Position numbers and translations under genes: made by a program
Shown: one piece after another, positions 8,692 through 16,407 of the stretch
Numbering within the stretch: the first letter of the stretch is position 1
Layout of the letters: each line of letters starts with the position of its first letter
The notes under the pieces: model-generated
Databases searched by the model: none
What the model was told of the DNA's origin: nothing
Seen by the model: the letters and a program-made list of their open reading frames with translations, nothing else
NCBI GenBank assembly: GCA_902783625.1
Contig: CACZRN010000081.1
Coordinates: 1 to 47,780 of the forward strand
Origin: an uncultured Prevotellaceae bacterium
GTDB taxonomy: Bacteria > Bacteroidota > Bacteroidia > Bacteroidales > Bacteroidaceae
Direction: 5' to 3'
Length of the DNA stretch: 47,780 bases

Positions 8692-8772
8692 TAAAGAGCC
8701 TCTTTAATGGCATTAAATGGGCCTTTAATTGCGACTAAAGAGCCTCTTTAACGGCATTAAAAAGGCTCTTTT
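8692..8772. repeat. ATTAAA-type intergenic repeat element D
   Basis: Two direct copies of a 26-base unit (8692-8717 and 8736-8761, with TAAAGAGCCTCTTTAA and then GGCATTAAA) are offset by 44 bases. Each is itself largely self-complementary, and the element closes with AAAGGCTCTTTTA. It shares the GAGCCTCTTTAA word with elements A and B but lacks their NheI palindromes. Confidence 0.75.
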
Positions 8773-8820
8773 ATAACGAGTTGGTTATCAGTTTGTTACA
8801 ATACCTATCGTTCTCACCTC

Positions 8821-10701
8821 TCATGGCAGATAAGTCTGCCGCTGGTTGGTGGGTATGCTCTCGCCGTCGAGCAGTGGCAGCCACACCTTCATCTTACCTG
8901 CCTCGCGGTTGTCCCACGCATAATAAGGAATGAGTGTGAAACCACGCTTCTGCGTAGAACCGAATATCTTCACCACTCCGCCCAACAGAGTGCTATCGAA
9001 CATGGTGTTGAACGATGTGGTTGCCGACAGACGGATATCGTCGACGTTGGTATTGTCGGCTTGCTCAGCGCAATACACCACTGGCCCTCGCTGCACTGCC
9101 AGGCAGCCCTCGTCGGCTTTCACACGCTCGTCGGCAGCGATTTTCATTACCGGCATATCGAAGTCTACCTCAATCTTATCGCCTGCCTTCCAGCGTCGCG
9201 AAATGGAGGCATAGCCGTTAACTGGGGTGCACTCCACAGCATTGCCGTTCACCTTCAACTGGTATTTCTTGCACCAACCGGGTATTCTCACCTTGACAGC
9301 CTTCTTTGTCTTGTCTTTCAGCGTGATGGTGGTGTGCCCTTTCCACGGATAATTAGTCTCCATTGCCACGCGCAAATCGCGCTTGCCATCTTTGATTGTT
9401 GCCTCGTTGCCGATGAAGAGATTTATCCACAGCGCATCCTTCGAGGTGCCGTAGATGTAGCTGCCGAGCGAAGGAATGAACCTGCACACATTGCTTGGAC
9501 AGCATGCGCAGCCATACCACTCCTGACGATGATGATCGCCGTCAGACTCGAGGGGATTGACATAGAAGAATTTATCGCCCTCGAGGCTGATACCAGAGAT
9601 TACTCCATTATACATGGCACGCTCCATCACGTCGGCATAGCGGCCTTCGCCAGTGAACTCATTCATGCGGTGATTCCAATATACCATGCCTATCGAGGCA
9701 CATGTCTCGCAGTATGCCGACTTGTTAGGCAGGTCGTAGTCGGCGGTGAAGCCCTCGTTATGTCGCGATGAGCCGATGCCGCCGGTGATATACATGTTGC
9801 GTCTTACTACATCATCCCACATCGTCTCGAGCGTAGGCAGGTAGCCTGTGCCGGGTATGTAGGCAGCCACATCGGCCATACCGCAGAACAGATACATCGC
9901 ACGCACGGCATGTCCGGTGATGCTGGTATATTCCCTGACGGGCGTATGGTCTTGATAATAAATCGGATTCCAGGTGTTGTTTACGGGATCGTTGCTGCCA
10001 TAGCCATGCCCACGCTGCTCGAGCAGCCAGTAGGCGAAGTCGAGATATTTCTTCTGCCCCGTCACCTCGTAGAGCTTCACGAGTGCCAGTTCTATCTCCT
10101 CATGGCCCGGCACCCAGTGGCGTTTGCCCTCGCCAAACACACTCATCATATAGTCAGCCATGCGCTGCCCTACATCGAGCAACTTACGCTTGCCCGTAGC
10201 CTTGAAGTATGCCACACCGGCTTCAAGCAGATGACCGGCGCAGTACATCTCGTGCTTGTCCATGTTTGTCCAGCGTTTGTCGAGTCCTGTCAGCGTGTAG
10301 TATGTGTTCAGATAGCCGTCGCTCTGCTGGGCAGCGGCAATTTTGTCGGTCCATTCGTCAACCTTAGCCTCGAGTTTGGCATCGGGATGATTAATCAGAC
10401 TGTAGGCATAGCCTTCCATTGCCTTGTACACATCACTGTCGTCGAAGAAGATACCCGAGTGTTTGCCCTGGCCACGTGCGGCATTCTCGTAGTTCTTAAT
10501 GCGATCTGTCTTGTTTTCTATCTGATCGATACAGACGGGAATTGTTGCTTCTACGTTTTTCTTCAGTTGCGGCGACCAGAACGAGTCGTTTATCCTGACG
10601 TTTGAGAAGTCAACCTGTTCAATGGCTTTGCCTTGTGCCAAACAAGCCTGCCCACAACAGGCAAGCAGCACAGAGATGAATAAGATGCGAATGTCTTTCA
10701 T
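8821..10701 (-). CDS. GH127 family glycoside hydrolase (probable beta-L-arabinofuranosidase)
   Basis: The 626-residue exported protein (signal peptide about residues 1-22) belongs to the DUF1680/GH127 family. It opens with VRINDSFWSPQLKKN and carries an alpha-helical barrel. The zinc-site motif YCETCAS falls around residue 330 and GCACCPSN around residue 405. In characterised GH127 enzymes, a Glu and three Cys of these motifs bind zinc and one Cys of the pair is the nucleophile; all are present here. The family removes beta-L-arabinofuranose from plant glycans. Two glycosyltransferase genes lie 39 bases upstream on the same strand. Related families such as GH146 share the fold, so the substrate is inferred. 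Confidence 0.88.
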   Translation of the reverse strand: MKDIRILFISVLLACCGQACLAQGKAIEQVDFSNVRINDSFWSPQLKKNVEATIPVCIDQIENKTDRIKNYENAARGQGKHSGIFFDDSDVYKAMEGYAYSLINHPDAKLEAKVDEWTDKIAAAQQSDGYLNTYYTLTGLDKRWTNMDKHEMYCAGHLLEAGVAYFKATGKRKLLDVGQRMADYMMSVFGEGKRHWVPGHEEIELALVKLYEVTGQKKYLDFAYWLLEQRGHGYGSNDPVNNTWNPIYYQDHTPVREYTSITGHAVRAMYLFCGMADVAAYIPGTGYLPTLETMWDDVVRRNMYITGGIGSSRHNEGFTADYDLPNKSAYCETCASIGMVYWNHRMNEFTGEGRYADVMERAMYNGVISGISLEGDKFFYVNPLESDGDHHRQEWYGCACCPSNVCRFIPSLGSYIYGTSKDALWINLFIGNEATIKDGKRDLRVAMETNYPWKGHTTITLKDKTKKAVKVRIPGWCKKYQLKVNGNAVECTPVNGYASISRRWKAGDKIEVDFDMPVMKIAADERVKADEGCLAVQRGPVVYCAEQADNTNVDDIRLSATTSFNTMFDSTLLGGVVKIFGSTQKRGFTLIPYYAWDNREAGKMKVWLPLLDGESIPTNQRQTYLP

Positions 10702-10740
10702 TGTTTAAGTGTTTATTATATGTTTTACGTTTTTCGTTTT

Positions 10741-11517
10741 TCACTTTTTTGTCGCCAGCCTTACCACAAACCACGCGTGGAAGGCTATTGTGCGAATGAT
10801 GCCAAACCTGCGGCACATTATCACGAACCGCTCACGCAGCGAAGCGCGATGGTTCTTCTCTGTCATGCCGCCATCGAGATAATTCGCCAGCACCATGCCC
10901 GTGTTCTTCATCTTCAGATGCTCGCGCTCAGCCTTTTTCATGATGCGCACGCACCAGTCGAAGTCTGCCGAAAAGCGATAGCGGGTGTCGTAGGGTGTGG
11001 CACGGGCGATATCAGTGCGGGCATAGAATGCCTGATGGCACACCAACATGCCGTGGAGGAAGCTGTTGGCAGTAAGCTCTTCGGGAGGCGAAAGGCGACG
11101 ATGGCGCACGAAATGCTGCTCGTCGTCGACAATATCCGTATCGCCATATATCACTGCGGGCAACTCCTCACCCTCGCCTATCGAGGCAGAGATATTCTCA
11201 AGAGTATCGACTGACGGGAGCTTATCGCCGGCATTGAGGAACACGATATAGTCGCCAGTGGCGTGAGTGAGTGCTTTATTCATGGCATAATACAAACCCT
11301 GATCTGGCTCGCTGACTATGACAACATCGTGATAACACTCTGCCGAATCCGACTTGAGCTTATATTCCTCGGCCATGGCAAGCGTGCCGTCGGTCGAAGC
11401 ACCGTCGATAATCAGATGCTCCACCTCGCGATAGGTCTGGTGAAGCACACTGTCGAGCGTGCGCCCGAGGGTTGACTGCGCGTTGTAGGTGCACGTGGCT
11501 ATGGTGATGCGTATCAT
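10741..11517 (-). CDS. Glycosyltransferase family 2
   Basis: The 258-residue protein has the GT-A layout: ITIATCTYNAQSTLGRTLDS at the N-terminus, HLIIDGASTDGT, SEPDQGLYYAMNKAL, and then VFLNAGDKL, where many GT2 enzymes have a DxD-like acidic motif. RYRFSADFDWCVRI follows near residue 190. It would transfer a sugar from a nucleotide donor in the cytoplasm, probably for surface polysaccharide. Its ATG overlaps the upstream GT4 stop as ATGA, which suggests translational coupling. Donor and acceptor are unknown. Confidence 0.88.
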   Translation of the reverse strand: MIRITIATCTYNAQSTLGRTLDSVLHQTYREVEHLIIDGASTDGTLAMAEEYKLKSDSAECYHDVVIVSEPDQGLYYAMNKALTHATGDYIVFLNAGDKLPSVDTLENISASIGEGEELPAVIYGDTDIVDDEQHFVRHRRLSPPEELTANSFLHGMLVCHQAFYARTDIARATPYDTRYRFSADFDWCVRIMKKAEREHLKMKNTGMVLANYLDGGMTEKNHRASLRERFVIMCRRFGIIRTIAFHAWFVVRLATKK

Positions 11518-12815
11518 GTTATATAATGTCTGAGCGCCAGCTCGTGATTGTAAATTTCTATATATTTCATCGCCACACGGTTTTGCGAGTAGTTGATGCG
11601 CACTTTCCTCAGCGCCTCAGCCTGCACCGTCGCGGCATCTGCCTCGAAGAGTGCCCAACGTAATCCTGCTGCCAAGTCGGCGGCATCGCGTGTCTTAGCC
11701 ACATAACCGTTCTTCATGTGATCGATCATCTCGGGTATTCCACCCACCCTGAACCCGACGGTAGGCACTCCACAAGCCATCGCCTCCATGATGGTATTGG
11801 GCAGATTGTCTTCGAGCGAAGGGAGCACAAACACATCAGCGGCATTGTAGATGGTGGCTATCCGCTCCTCGTCTTCAACATATCCGAGGGCCACCGAGGG
11901 CAAGGCAAGGCTCTCTGACACCTCGTCAGAGTGACCACCGAGGATGGCTACAACAACATTTTCGGCCACCTCGCCAAGACTTTCTTTCAGCATACTCGTG
12001 GCCGTGGCAAGGTATTCCATGCCTTTCCGCCCGTCTGTCACCCGTTGCGACACGAAGAGCACCACCTTCTTCGACTCATCGATACCCAATGCTGCCTTCG
12101 CCACGGCTTTGTCGGTAGAATGGAACACGTTGATGTCAATAGGGTTAGGAATCGACGAGATGCTGCCCGAAGCAGTGAGTCCGCTCTGCTTCGCCTGATT
12201 CTCAAGCCATTTGCTGCATGCCACAAAGTGTATCGAGCCTTTCGAATATATCTCTTGCTTCTTCTTCCACACACGGCTCGACACATCGCTGTCACTGCCT
12301 CCTCCAGGCAACAACGGACAATGGCGGCAACCGTTCTTGAACTTATTGCAACCTCGCGCGTAGTGACAGATACCGCTCACAGGCCACAGGTCGTGCAATG
12401 TCCACACCACAGGCTTGCCCGACGACAATATCTTGCGTATCACCGACAGCGACAGCATGCCCTGATTCACCCACGAGAGATGGATGACATCAGCCTCCTT
12501 GAACACCGGCAGACGGGTGATGTCGGTACCGCTGTTGCCGAGATCAATCTCCCACAGATGGTCGCGGTTGATATGCAGACGCAGCAATACGGCCAGCCTC
12601 TCATGCATGAAGTGCCACCTCCGCAGCCATCCGCGGTAGGGGTGCCTGCCATTGCTGCTGTCATCGATGCCGACAACATTGATGTCTTCGTCGGTCTTCT
12701 CGCTGACAAGCATACGCGTCCTCACGCCGCTGTTGTTGAGAGCAACAAGCAGACGGCCAGCCGCAACAGCTGCACCACCCGACTTCTGATATGTGTTTAC
12801 GATAAGAACTTTCAT
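11514..12815 (-). CDS. Glycosyltransferase family 4 (group 1)
   Basis: The 433-residue GT-B enzyme has the glycine-rich NTYQKSGGAAVAAGRLL at the N-terminus and VWTLHDLWPVSGICHY. The C-terminal donor domain contains FVSQRVTDGRKGMEYL, the E-x7-E-type motif region VLPSLEDNLPNTIMEAMACGVPTVG, and GGIPEMI. A cysteine- and histidine-rich patch, CHYARGCNKFKNGCRHCP near residue 150, matches a subset of GT4 proteins from capsule or EPS clusters. It is the first gene of a GT4-GT2 pair with a promoter at 12848-12855. It is odd to find only two transferases here rather than a full polysaccharide cluster. Confidence 0.9.
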   Translation of the reverse strand: MKVLIVNTYQKSGGAAVAAGRLLVALNNSGVRTRMLVSEKTDEDINVVGIDDSSNGRHPYRGWLRRWHFMHERLAVLLRLHINRDHLWEIDLGNSGTDITRLPVFKEADVIHLSWVNQGMLSLSVIRKILSSGKPVVWTLHDLWPVSGICHYARGCNKFKNGCRHCPLLPGGGSDSDVSSRVWKKKQEIYSKGSIHFVACSKWLENQAKQSGLTASGSISSIPNPIDINVFHSTDKAVAKAALGIDESKKVVLFVSQRVTDGRKGMEYLATATSMLKESLGEVAENVVVAILGGHSDEVSESLALPSVALGYVEDEERIATIYNAADVFVLPSLEDNLPNTIMEAMACGVPTVGFRVGGIPEMIDHMKNGYVAKTRDAADLAAGLRWALFEADAATVQAEALRKVRINYSQNRVAMKYIEIYNHELALRHYIT

Positions 12816-12826
12816 GAGATATATCT

Positions 12827-12855
12827 GCAGAACAAAGCTTTGTTTTGCAAATATA
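12827..12855 (-). promoter_or_regulatory. GT4-GT2 promoter with palindrome at the likely transcription start
   Basis: On the minus strand TATATTTG (plus positions 12848-12855) fits the TAnnTTTG -7 box. No clear -33 element is seen. Directly downstream, 12831-12844 is the perfect palindrome AACAAAGCTTTGTT, extending to 12827-12848 with one mismatched pair. It would lie at the transcription start, so it could be an operator or a leader hairpin. Confidence 0.5.
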
Positions 12856-13045
12856 CGAAAAAAACCACAACTTGTTATATAGCCAACTATTTTTTACTAA
12901 CATTTAACCTTTCAGTCAAAAAGATTATCATTACCGTCAGCCGAATCGAAACCATGTATGGTCACACTTGTTTATTAGGCTTCAAATTCTCTTTTACCAC
13001 CTTCAAGATGACGCCTCTATTTATCCACTTGCTTCGCCTGCAGAA

Positions 13046-13130
13046 GATTTTGCTAGCAAAATTTCGAATAAAGAGGCTCTTTAATGGCAATAAAGGGCCC
13101 AGTTAATTAAAATTTTGCTAGCAAAATTTT
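13046..13130. repeat. Palindrome-bracketed intergenic element, copy B
   Basis: This copy matches the window-start element at 79 of 83 bases without gaps. The left palindrome is 13047-13062; the right one extends to a perfect 22 bp at 13109-13130 with GCTAGC at its centre. The core reads AAGAGGCTCTTTAATGGCAA. It lies in an 880-bp gene-free stretch upstream of the glycosyltransferase pair. The remainder up to 13373 shows no gene or clear signal. Confidence 0.85.
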
Positions 13131-13373
13131 CTGTAAGGGAAATACATATCGTCTCATCAGCATCGGTGTATTCCCACGTAAAAGCTCTTCTAGTGTAACT
13201 GCAACAGCGTTGCTCTTCAGCATAGAGATTATACTAAAAGCTACAAAAACCGTCGGATTGTCACTTTCCACCCCTCGTTTCTTTCATTTTGTGATACTTT
13301 TGGATAAAAAACAAACAAATGATTTGATTTATGTCAAGAATGATAACAAAATCGTGGAAAAAGAAGAAAAATG

Positions 13374-13406
13374 TTTGCGAGCACATGAAGAAAATGCTTA
13401 ACTTTG
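13374..13406 (+). promoter_or_regulatory. Promoter of the candidate small RNA
   Basis: TTTG at 13374-13377, a 21-base spacer and TAACTTTG at 13399-13406 match the Bacteroidetes housekeeping promoter. No start codon with a convincing ORF follows before the terminator ending at 13608. Confidence 0.7.
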
Positions 13407-13412
13407 CATTGT

Positions 13413-13608
13413 CAAAAGGTTAATAGATTGTTTAGGTTAGTAGTATTTTATTTAGGTTTTTAGTTATTATGTTAAGGTAAAGACTTAATAAAAGATTGTT
13501 TAACAGGATGACAATGGAGGCCGGGAGGTTCCCATTTGTTTAGACAAATTTTTGAGGTTAAACATATTCTATAGCGCTACTGCTCGTGAGAGCGGTGGCG
13601 CTTTTTTT
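13413..13608 (+). ncRNA. Candidate structured small RNA, about 195 nt
   Basis: A consensus promoter and an intrinsic terminator (13573-13608) bracket roughly 195 bases with no reading frame of note. Internal pairings are visible: GTTTAAC (13498-13504) with GTTAAAC (13557-13563), a 6-bp hairpin ATTTGT-TTAG-ACAAAT, and a G/C-rich patch GGAGGCCGGGAGGTTCCC (from 13516) that stands out in an AT-rich transcript. The 5' end is estimated from the -7 box. I do not recognise the family. 6S RNA has a similar size, but I could not see its long closing helix. A leader for the next gene is excluded because that gene is on the other strand. Confidence 0.55.
13573..13608 (+). terminator. Strong intrinsic terminator of the candidate sRNA
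   Basis: The 13-bp stem AGCGCTACTGCTC (13573-13585) pairs with GAGCGGTGGCGCT (13590-13602) using two G-T pairs, around the loop GTGA. A seven-base T run follows. Confidence 0.9.
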
Positions 13609-13698
13609 ATGTCTATTATTCAATCAAGGGAATGCCGCATACTGCAGCGACTTGCTGATTGGTACACCGGCGGCGGGGCATCGCACAGGAGGCTTCTG

Positions 13699-14493
13699 TC
13701 AGGGGCGGCTCTTTATTAGATTGACGACTGTAGCCACCTCGCGAGGCATTATTGGCACAGGAATAATCTTGTAGCTGTCGAAGTCGGGGTGCAACACTAC
13801 CAGATTCATACGACTCACAGTGAGACCATAATTTTTCTCGAGCATGTAGCGGTAGAGGTTTTGCTGCATCAGATAGTGTGCATATGATGTGTCGGGCAGG
13901 TGCTCAAGACCGTTTATACCCGTAGCCCAAGTGTTTGAGGCATTAGGATCAATCTTGTTACTTCGCTTCCAGTCGTAGATTTCGAAAGTGCCGTCATCTC
14001 TCGAGCAAAGTAAGTCGATTGTTCCTGCCATGCGCGTCTCTTCGTCGAAGACACACCACTCGGTGCGGAAAGGATGGTAGTCGGTATCTCTGTCGAAAGC
14101 TTCGAAGAGCAACCATTCCTTGGAAATATCTACTACCTGCGACTTGTGTACATAGGCTCCATCGTAATTTATGCAGCACTTCAGTTCCGGCTCTGTGCCG
14201 TGGTTGAGATAGTTTTCTATCTGTCGGTGCATATGTGTTCCGGCTTGCGAAGCCACAGCACCACCCGATTCCCACTCCTCGCGCAGCTTTGCTGCAGCAA
14301 CCACATCGTCGCCACACTTCTTCTTACTCCAGTATTCGGCATCGAAGGGTTTGAAAAACATTGCTACCACCGAGCTGACAGGTGTCATCTCGCCGACGCC
14401 ATCAACGCGATAAGTGTGGGTTGACTCTTCGAAACTAATCTGTTCGTCGCGCTGAAACGTGAGCGATGAACCGTCAAGGTTTTCTTTTATCAT
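13699..14493 (-). CDS. PD-(D/E)XK nuclease-like protein
   Basis: The 264-residue protein carries the RecB/Cas4-type nuclease motifs in order: GTHMHRQIE near residue 85 (the conserved His), RTEWCVF (Glu), AGTIDLL (metal-binding Asp), EIYDWKRS (the D-x-K catalytic pair) and QQNLYRYML (the Q-x3-Y helix). The family cuts DNA, usually as an exonuclease in repair, recombination or phage functions. Here it stands alone, convergent with the sRNA, with no helicase, phage or CRISPR gene beside it, so its pathway is unknown. A possible -7 box, TATCTTCG on the minus strand, lies at 14550-14557. Confidence 0.8.
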   Translation of the reverse strand: MIKENLDGSSLTFQRDEQISFEESTHTYRVDGVGEMTPVSSVVAMFFKPFDAEYWSKKKCGDDVVAAAKLREEWESGGAVASQAGTHMHRQIENYLNHGTEPELKCCINYDGAYVHKSQVVDISKEWLLFEAFDRDTDYHPFRTEWCVFDEETRMAGTIDLLCSRDDGTFEIYDWKRSNKIDPNASNTWATGINGLEHLPDTSYAHYLMQQNLYRYMLEKNYGLTVSRMNLVVLHPDFDSYKIIPVPIMPREVATVVNLIKSRP

Positions 14494-14684
14494 TATATTA
14501 TAATAATGTGTAATTACAAGTTTAATAATGCCACAGTGCTTATGGCATGCGAAGATAACATTTTTATTCCGAACCCGATAATGTTTCTTCCGTTTTTCTA
14601 CACATTTTTTCTCTCAACATTGATTGGATGAATATTATTTCTACAGTTAATATGAAAAAAAGATAATCGACGTGTAGTTTTTTG

Positions 14685-14692
14685 TAACTTTG
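14685..14692 (+). promoter_or_regulatory. -7 box upstream of the ECF sigma gene
   Basis: TAACTTTG fits TAnnTTTG and lies about 40 bases before the chosen start. A TTTG -33 element at the usual distance is not seen, so a different sigma factor or an activator may be involved. The rest of 14494-14731 holds no gene. Confidence 0.45.
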
Positions 14693-14731
14693 TTGCGTCT
14701 AAAGAGTAAAATCATATTGAACAGAACGACA

Positions 14732-15211
14732 ATGACAACTTTAGAATCAAAATTTGCGCAAACCGTGGCTGAACAGAAGAGCACCATCTACACCGTGTGC
14801 TATATGTTCTCACAAGATGCCGACGAGGTGAACGACCTTTTCCAGGAGGTACTAGTGAATCTTTGGAAAGGCTTCGAGGGCTTCGAGCATCGCTCCGATG
14901 TCAGGACATGGGTTTACCGTGTGGCGCTCAACACCTGCATATCGCTTGACAGGAAACGTCGCCGCTCGAAATCGGTGAAACTGACAATGGACATAAACCT
15001 CTTTGAAGACCGCGACGAAGATACACGTCAGGTGGACATGCTCCACAAGCGGATATCGCGCCTGCAACCCTTCGACCGTGCTATTGTGCTGCTATGGCTC
15101 GAGAACCTGTCGTACGAGGAGATCGGGCAGATAGTGGGCATCACGGCAAAGAACGTCAGTGTAAGACTGTTCAGGATTAAAGAACAACTGAAAAAAATGT
15201 CAAACGATTAA
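14732..15211 (+). CDS. ECF-type RNA polymerase sigma factor
   Basis: The 159-residue protein has a sigma region 2 (DADEVNDLFQEVLVNLWKGF, then RTWVYRVALNTC) and a region 4 helix-turn-helix (SYEEIGQIVGITAKNVSVRL), with no sigma 1.1 or 3 domains, as in the ECF group. I chose the ATG at 14732 because homologous sequence begins there and the -7 box falls about 40 bases before it; the frame is open upstream to 14690. It is followed 13 bases later by a membrane protein gene that may regulate it. Target genes are unknown. Confidence 0.92.
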   Translation: MTTLESKFAQTVAEQKSTIYTVCYMFSQDADEVNDLFQEVLVNLWKGFEGFEHRSDVRTWVYRVALNTCISLDRKRRRSKSVKLTMDINLFEDRDEDTRQVDMLHKRISRLQPFDRAIVLLWLENLSYEEIGQIVGITAKNVSVRLFRIKEQLKKMSND

Positions 15212-15224
15212 ACTCTTTATTAAA

Positions 15225-15806
15225 ATGATGGATTACGAACTTGACGAGATGCGCCAGCAGATGCAGACGCTGAAGAATAAACTCGAGAAACAAGAGATAG
15301 TGAACGAAAGCATTGTGCGCCATTCGATGAAAAAGAGTGCCGACAGCATTGCCCGCAGATATTATATCCTCATGGCCGTCGCCTTGCTTATGTTGCCCTA
15401 CGGCTACTGGGCTTTCGTGATGTTAAGCGGTTTTTCAAAAGCCTTCTGGATTGCCACATGCGTCATGATGCTGATATGTGCCGCTGCTACATACTACAAT
15501 AGCAGGAATGTAAGCAACGTCGATATGACAAGAAACAATCTGGTGGAGGTAAGGAAGAAGATGGCTCGCGCAAAGAAATTCGATGCCGACTGGCTGTTCT
15601 TTGGTATTCCTATGATAATAGTTTGGCTGGGGTGGTTTGTTTACGAAGTTTACAAACAAGACAACGAAGTGATCTCCAATCCCCTCCTCTGGGGCGGATG
15701 CGTGGGAGCTGTCATCGGAGCAATAGTAGGTTTTTCGATACACTTCAAGACACAACGGCAGTATCAGGAGATTATCAGCCAGATTGAAGACATAGTTGAA
15801 GAATAA
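15225..15806 (+). CDS. Four-TM membrane protein cotranscribed with the sigma factor
   Basis: The 193-residue protein starts with a coiled-coil-like segment (about residues 5-30, MRQQMQTLKNKLEKQE). Hydrophobic spans follow at roughly 47-66, 70-90, 123-142 and 153-172. It has no signal peptide and no zinc-binding anti-sigma motif (H-x3-C-x2-C). Its position right after an ECF sigma gene suggests a membrane-anchored anti-sigma or sensor with a cytoplasmic N-terminus, but this is inference from context alone. I do not recognise the family. Confidence 0.75.
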   Translation: MMDYELDEMRQQMQTLKNKLEKQEIVNESIVRHSMKKSADSIARRYYILMAVALLMLPYGYWAFVMLSGFSKAFWIATCVMMLICAAATYYNSRNVSNVDMTRNNLVEVRKKMARAKKFDADWLFFGIPMIIVWLGWFVYEVYKQDNEVISNPLLWGGCVGAVIGAIVGFSIHFKTQRQYQEIISQIEDIVEE

Positions 15807-15864
15807 ACAAATGTGCCCATTCTGATGTTGGCAGAAGTGCCGACTGGGCATATAATAAAAAAGA

Positions 15865-15927
15865 AAGAGCAGAAAGGTGCGGTGGGGGTATTATTCCCTG
15901 AGCGCTTCCTTTCTGCTCTTATTTTTT
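15865..15927. terminator. Bidirectional terminator between sigma operon and greA
   Basis: A 13-bp perfect stem pairs AAGAGCAGAAAGG (15865-15877) with CCTTTCTGCTCTT (15908-15920), followed by ATTTTTT. The left flank is A-rich, so it can also serve the minus-strand greA. The loop is long, 30 bases. Confidence 0.85.
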
Positions 15928-15930
15928 CTT

Positions 15931-16398
15931 CTATCTTAAAGAGATGCTATCAATACGTAACTTCATCACACCGGCAGGCACCCTCACTTCAACAACATCG
16001 CCGACATGGCGGTTGAGTAAAGCTTGGGCAATGGGCGATTTGATGGAGATCTTACCCTCGTGGATGCTCGCCTCGTGAGGACTTACAATCGTATAGCTCA
16101 TCCTGCTGTTGTTGTTCATGTTCACTATCTCCACCTTGCTCAACAACTGCACACCGTCGGACTTCAATCTCGACATATCGATTACCCTTGCTCCTGCCAG
16201 CACCTTCTGCTTGAAACGTATGCGGCTGAGCAACCTGCCCTGCTCGCGCTTGGCAGCGTGATACTCGAAATTCTCACTCAGGTCGCCCTTGTCACGCGCC
16301 TCAGCTATCGCCTCCCTGACGCGAGGCAACTCTACATTCTCCAACTCCCGGAGCTCGGCCACGAGCTTGTCGTAGCCTTCTTGTGACATGTATTCCAT
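15931..16398 (-). CDS. greA: Transcription elongation factor GreA
   Basis: The 155-residue protein has the N-terminal coiled coil with GDLSENFEYHAAKREQ near residue 38, whose D and E at the tip drive RNA cleavage in the polymerase secondary channel. The C-terminal FKBP-like domain includes SIHEGKISIKSPIAQALL. GreA rescues backtracked RNA polymerase in the cytoplasm. It starts 9 bases after the stop of an iron-type alcohol dehydrogenase and is probably cotranscribed with it from the promoter at 17612. Confidence 0.96.
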   Translation of the reverse strand: MEYMSQEGYDKLVAELRELENVELPRVREAIAEARDKGDLSENFEYHAAKREQGRLLSRIRFKQKVLAGARVIDMSRLKSDGVQLLSKVEIVNMNNNSRMSYTIVSPHEASIHEGKISIKSPIAQALLNRHVGDVVEVRVPAGVMKLRIDSISLR

Positions 16399-16407
16399 CT
16401 CAAAGAT

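Noticed and set aside
11931-13106. 391-codon open frame on the plus strand opposite the GT4 gene
   Set aside because: It lies antisense to a clear glycosyltransferase, has no recognisable domain, and runs on through the palindromic repeat. It is a shadow of GC-rich codon use.
13413-13608. Assignment of the small RNA to 6S RNA
   Set aside because: The size fits, but the long closing helix with a central bubble was not seen, so the family is left open.
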